From assembly GCF_030381805.1 (NCBI RefSeq), contig NZ_JAUDRH010000009.1:124001-188000 (forward strand): a stretch of 64,000 bases of DNA, given 5' to 3'. The notes beneath the pieces were generated by a model. The model saw only the letters and a list, made by a program, of their open reading frames with translations, was not told where the DNA came from and did not search any database. The DNA comes from Chlorogloeopsis sp. ULAP01 (GTDB lineage Bacteria > Cyanobacteriota > Cyanobacteriia > Cyanobacteriales > Nostocaceae). The first letter of the stretch is position 1, and the number at the start of each line of letters is the position of its first letter. Shown piece after piece: positions 63,063 through 64,000 of this stretch. The translations under genes were made by a program, and so were the position numbers.

Positions 63063-63798
63063 ATGAGTCTAGAATGCTTGGTAAATAGTATTTTCAGAAT
63101 TCAGGTTACCAAGTTTCATATCCCTGCAATCTGCTAAACTCTCTCAAAATTTTTCTTTACCCATACCTTGCATATCTTGCAAATACTGAGTTTCTTCGTT
63201 CAGCTATGTAAGTTATCAGGGAAGCTTTTCTATCAGCTGCATTCAGGTTCACGCTTCAATTCAATTACTTATTACAAGATACAAAGTTTGAGTTGAGATA
63301 ACTTTTCCATAGGGTGTGGCTTTTCTTGAAGTTGGCATAGTTCACATCAAGACTCCTACAAACATTCTGGAGACGTCAGTCTACAAGCCCTCGTTACCAA
63401 GGTGAACCTAGCCTAGCTACGAGAACTAGTCTCATGGGTAAAATCTTTGCCTCTGTGAACAGATGCAGGGATGATATCTTCGTAGTGAAAGTGTTGTGGC
63501 AAGTTTCAAATCAAAAGGCGATCGCATAGTTATTCATAACTGCTAAGTGCGATCGCCCCATGAGTTAGTATGACGATTTCCATCTTTGGCAAGTTTCTGG
63601 TACTTAGTAATAGATCACAGTTGGTTTTTATTTCATCTATAGGACTCATATTTGATTTTTGAAGAAAACGTAGGGTGTGTGATCGCGGAGCGTAACGCAC
63701 CCTACAAATACTTAATTTTTTCAGTAACCAAACCGGATTCCTATATTATTACCAGGTACCACTTTTGCTGTATTTTCTATTGGGCTGATGAAAATATA
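63063..63798. other. intergenic with dispersed stem-loop repeat at 63670-63705
   Basis: No gene recognised. GTAGGGTG (63670-63677) pairs with CACCCTAC (63698-63705), the same repeat family as 19377-19410. HIP1 octamers or near matches lie near 63525 and 63550. Confidence 0.6.
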
Positions 63799-64000
63799 TT
63801 AATCTGGTAAGGCAGCATGACCAGCATTAAGATGATTGAGTGACCAACGATGATCTATAGGTAAAGATGAACCTTGACAAACTTGCTCTAAATGCTTTTG
63901 TTGAACAGCAGCTTTCCGGAGGGTGATAATGAGTTGATTAACTTGGTGTCGTAGATCCGGATTTTTACTGACTGCTAACATTGTTTGTCTTTCCAACAGT
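63799..64000 (-). CDS. 3' end of an unknown minus-strand gene, cut by window edge
   Basis: An open frame reads in from base 64000 and stops at 63799 with about 67 residues visible: LRHQVNQLIITLRKAAVQQK (helical, basic) and SLPIDHRWSLNHLNAGHAAL then PD. The family is not recognised. An in-frame ATG within the window (63996) would give only 65 residues, so a longer gene is more likely. Confidence 0.5.
   Translation of the reverse strand, partial: LLERQTMLAVSKNPDLRHQVNQLIITLRKAAVQQKHLEQVCQGSSLPIDHRWSLNHLNAGHAALPD

Overview
The window is chromosomal DNA of a filamentous, heterocystous-type (Nostocales-like) cyanobacterium. Evidence: psbA (photosystem II D1), petM (cytochrome b6f), a Ycf39-type assembly factor, a PyrF-PyrE fusion, an NblR-like regulator, very frequent GCGATCGC (HIP1) octamers, heptamer-type short tandem repeats (STRRs) between genes, and several small families of dispersed hairpin repeats. 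No tRNA, rRNA, CRISPR array or intact insertion sequence was recognised.

Layout. 1-6.3 kb: 3' part of a carotenoid oxygenase, a class D beta-lactamase-like protein, a DUF2809 membrane protein, a decayed Uma2 nuclease gene, argS and an intact Uma2 gene. 6.4-15.2 kb: a 7.6-kb bimodular NRPS gene (A-T-C-A(MT)-T-reductase), divergent from a NIPSNAP-like protein across 0.7 kb of AT-rich DNA. 15.6-19.4 kb: two histidine kinase genes, one with a C-terminal and one with an N-terminal receiver. 19.5-25.2 kb: urtABCDE urea transporter operon on the minus strand with a textbook NtcA promoter. 25.6-31.9 kb: FAD oxidoreductase, an FdhF/YdeP-type molybdoenzyme and FdhD, with a GmrSD-like DUF262/DUF1524 restriction gene wedged between the last two. 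31.9-35.1 kb: remnant and intact VOC proteins, YlqF GTPase, VanZ-LamG protein. 35.9-41 kb: FHA-GAF adenylate cyclase, then succinate-semialdehyde dehydrogenase and a 2-oxoglutarate decarboxylase (the cyanobacterial TCA bypass). 41-45.4 kb: GC-rich repeat island, psbA (E130, high-light type), PyrF-PyrE fusion, DUF4079 protein. 45.5-54.2 kb: exported unknown protein, EamA transporter, MoeB-rhodanese plus JAMM peptidase, exported beta-carbonic anhydrase, CAP protein, RNase D, degenerate rhodanese, pdxA. 54.6-59.6 kb: petM, ycf39, NAD kinase, nblR-like regulator, DUF192 lipoprotein, DUF2949. 59.6-64 kb: a 2.4-kb AT-rich stretch without convincing genes, a secreted DUF1996 protein, repeats, and the 3' end of an unknown minus-strand gene.

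Functional threads. Nitrogen supply: urea uptake under NtcA control and the NblR-like regulator. Carbon and energy: 2-oxoglutarate decarboxylase/SSADH, external carbonic anhydrase, FdhF-type oxidoreductase. Photosynthesis: psbA, petM, ycf39. Molybdenum cofactor and sulfur transfer: FdhF, FdhD, MoeB. The most promising undescribed item is the NRPS. By-eye specificity codes suggest proline then glycine, with N-methylation and reductive release, giving a small prolyl-N-methylglycine aldehyde or a cyclised or reduced derivative. All family calls are from reading motifs; no database search was run.
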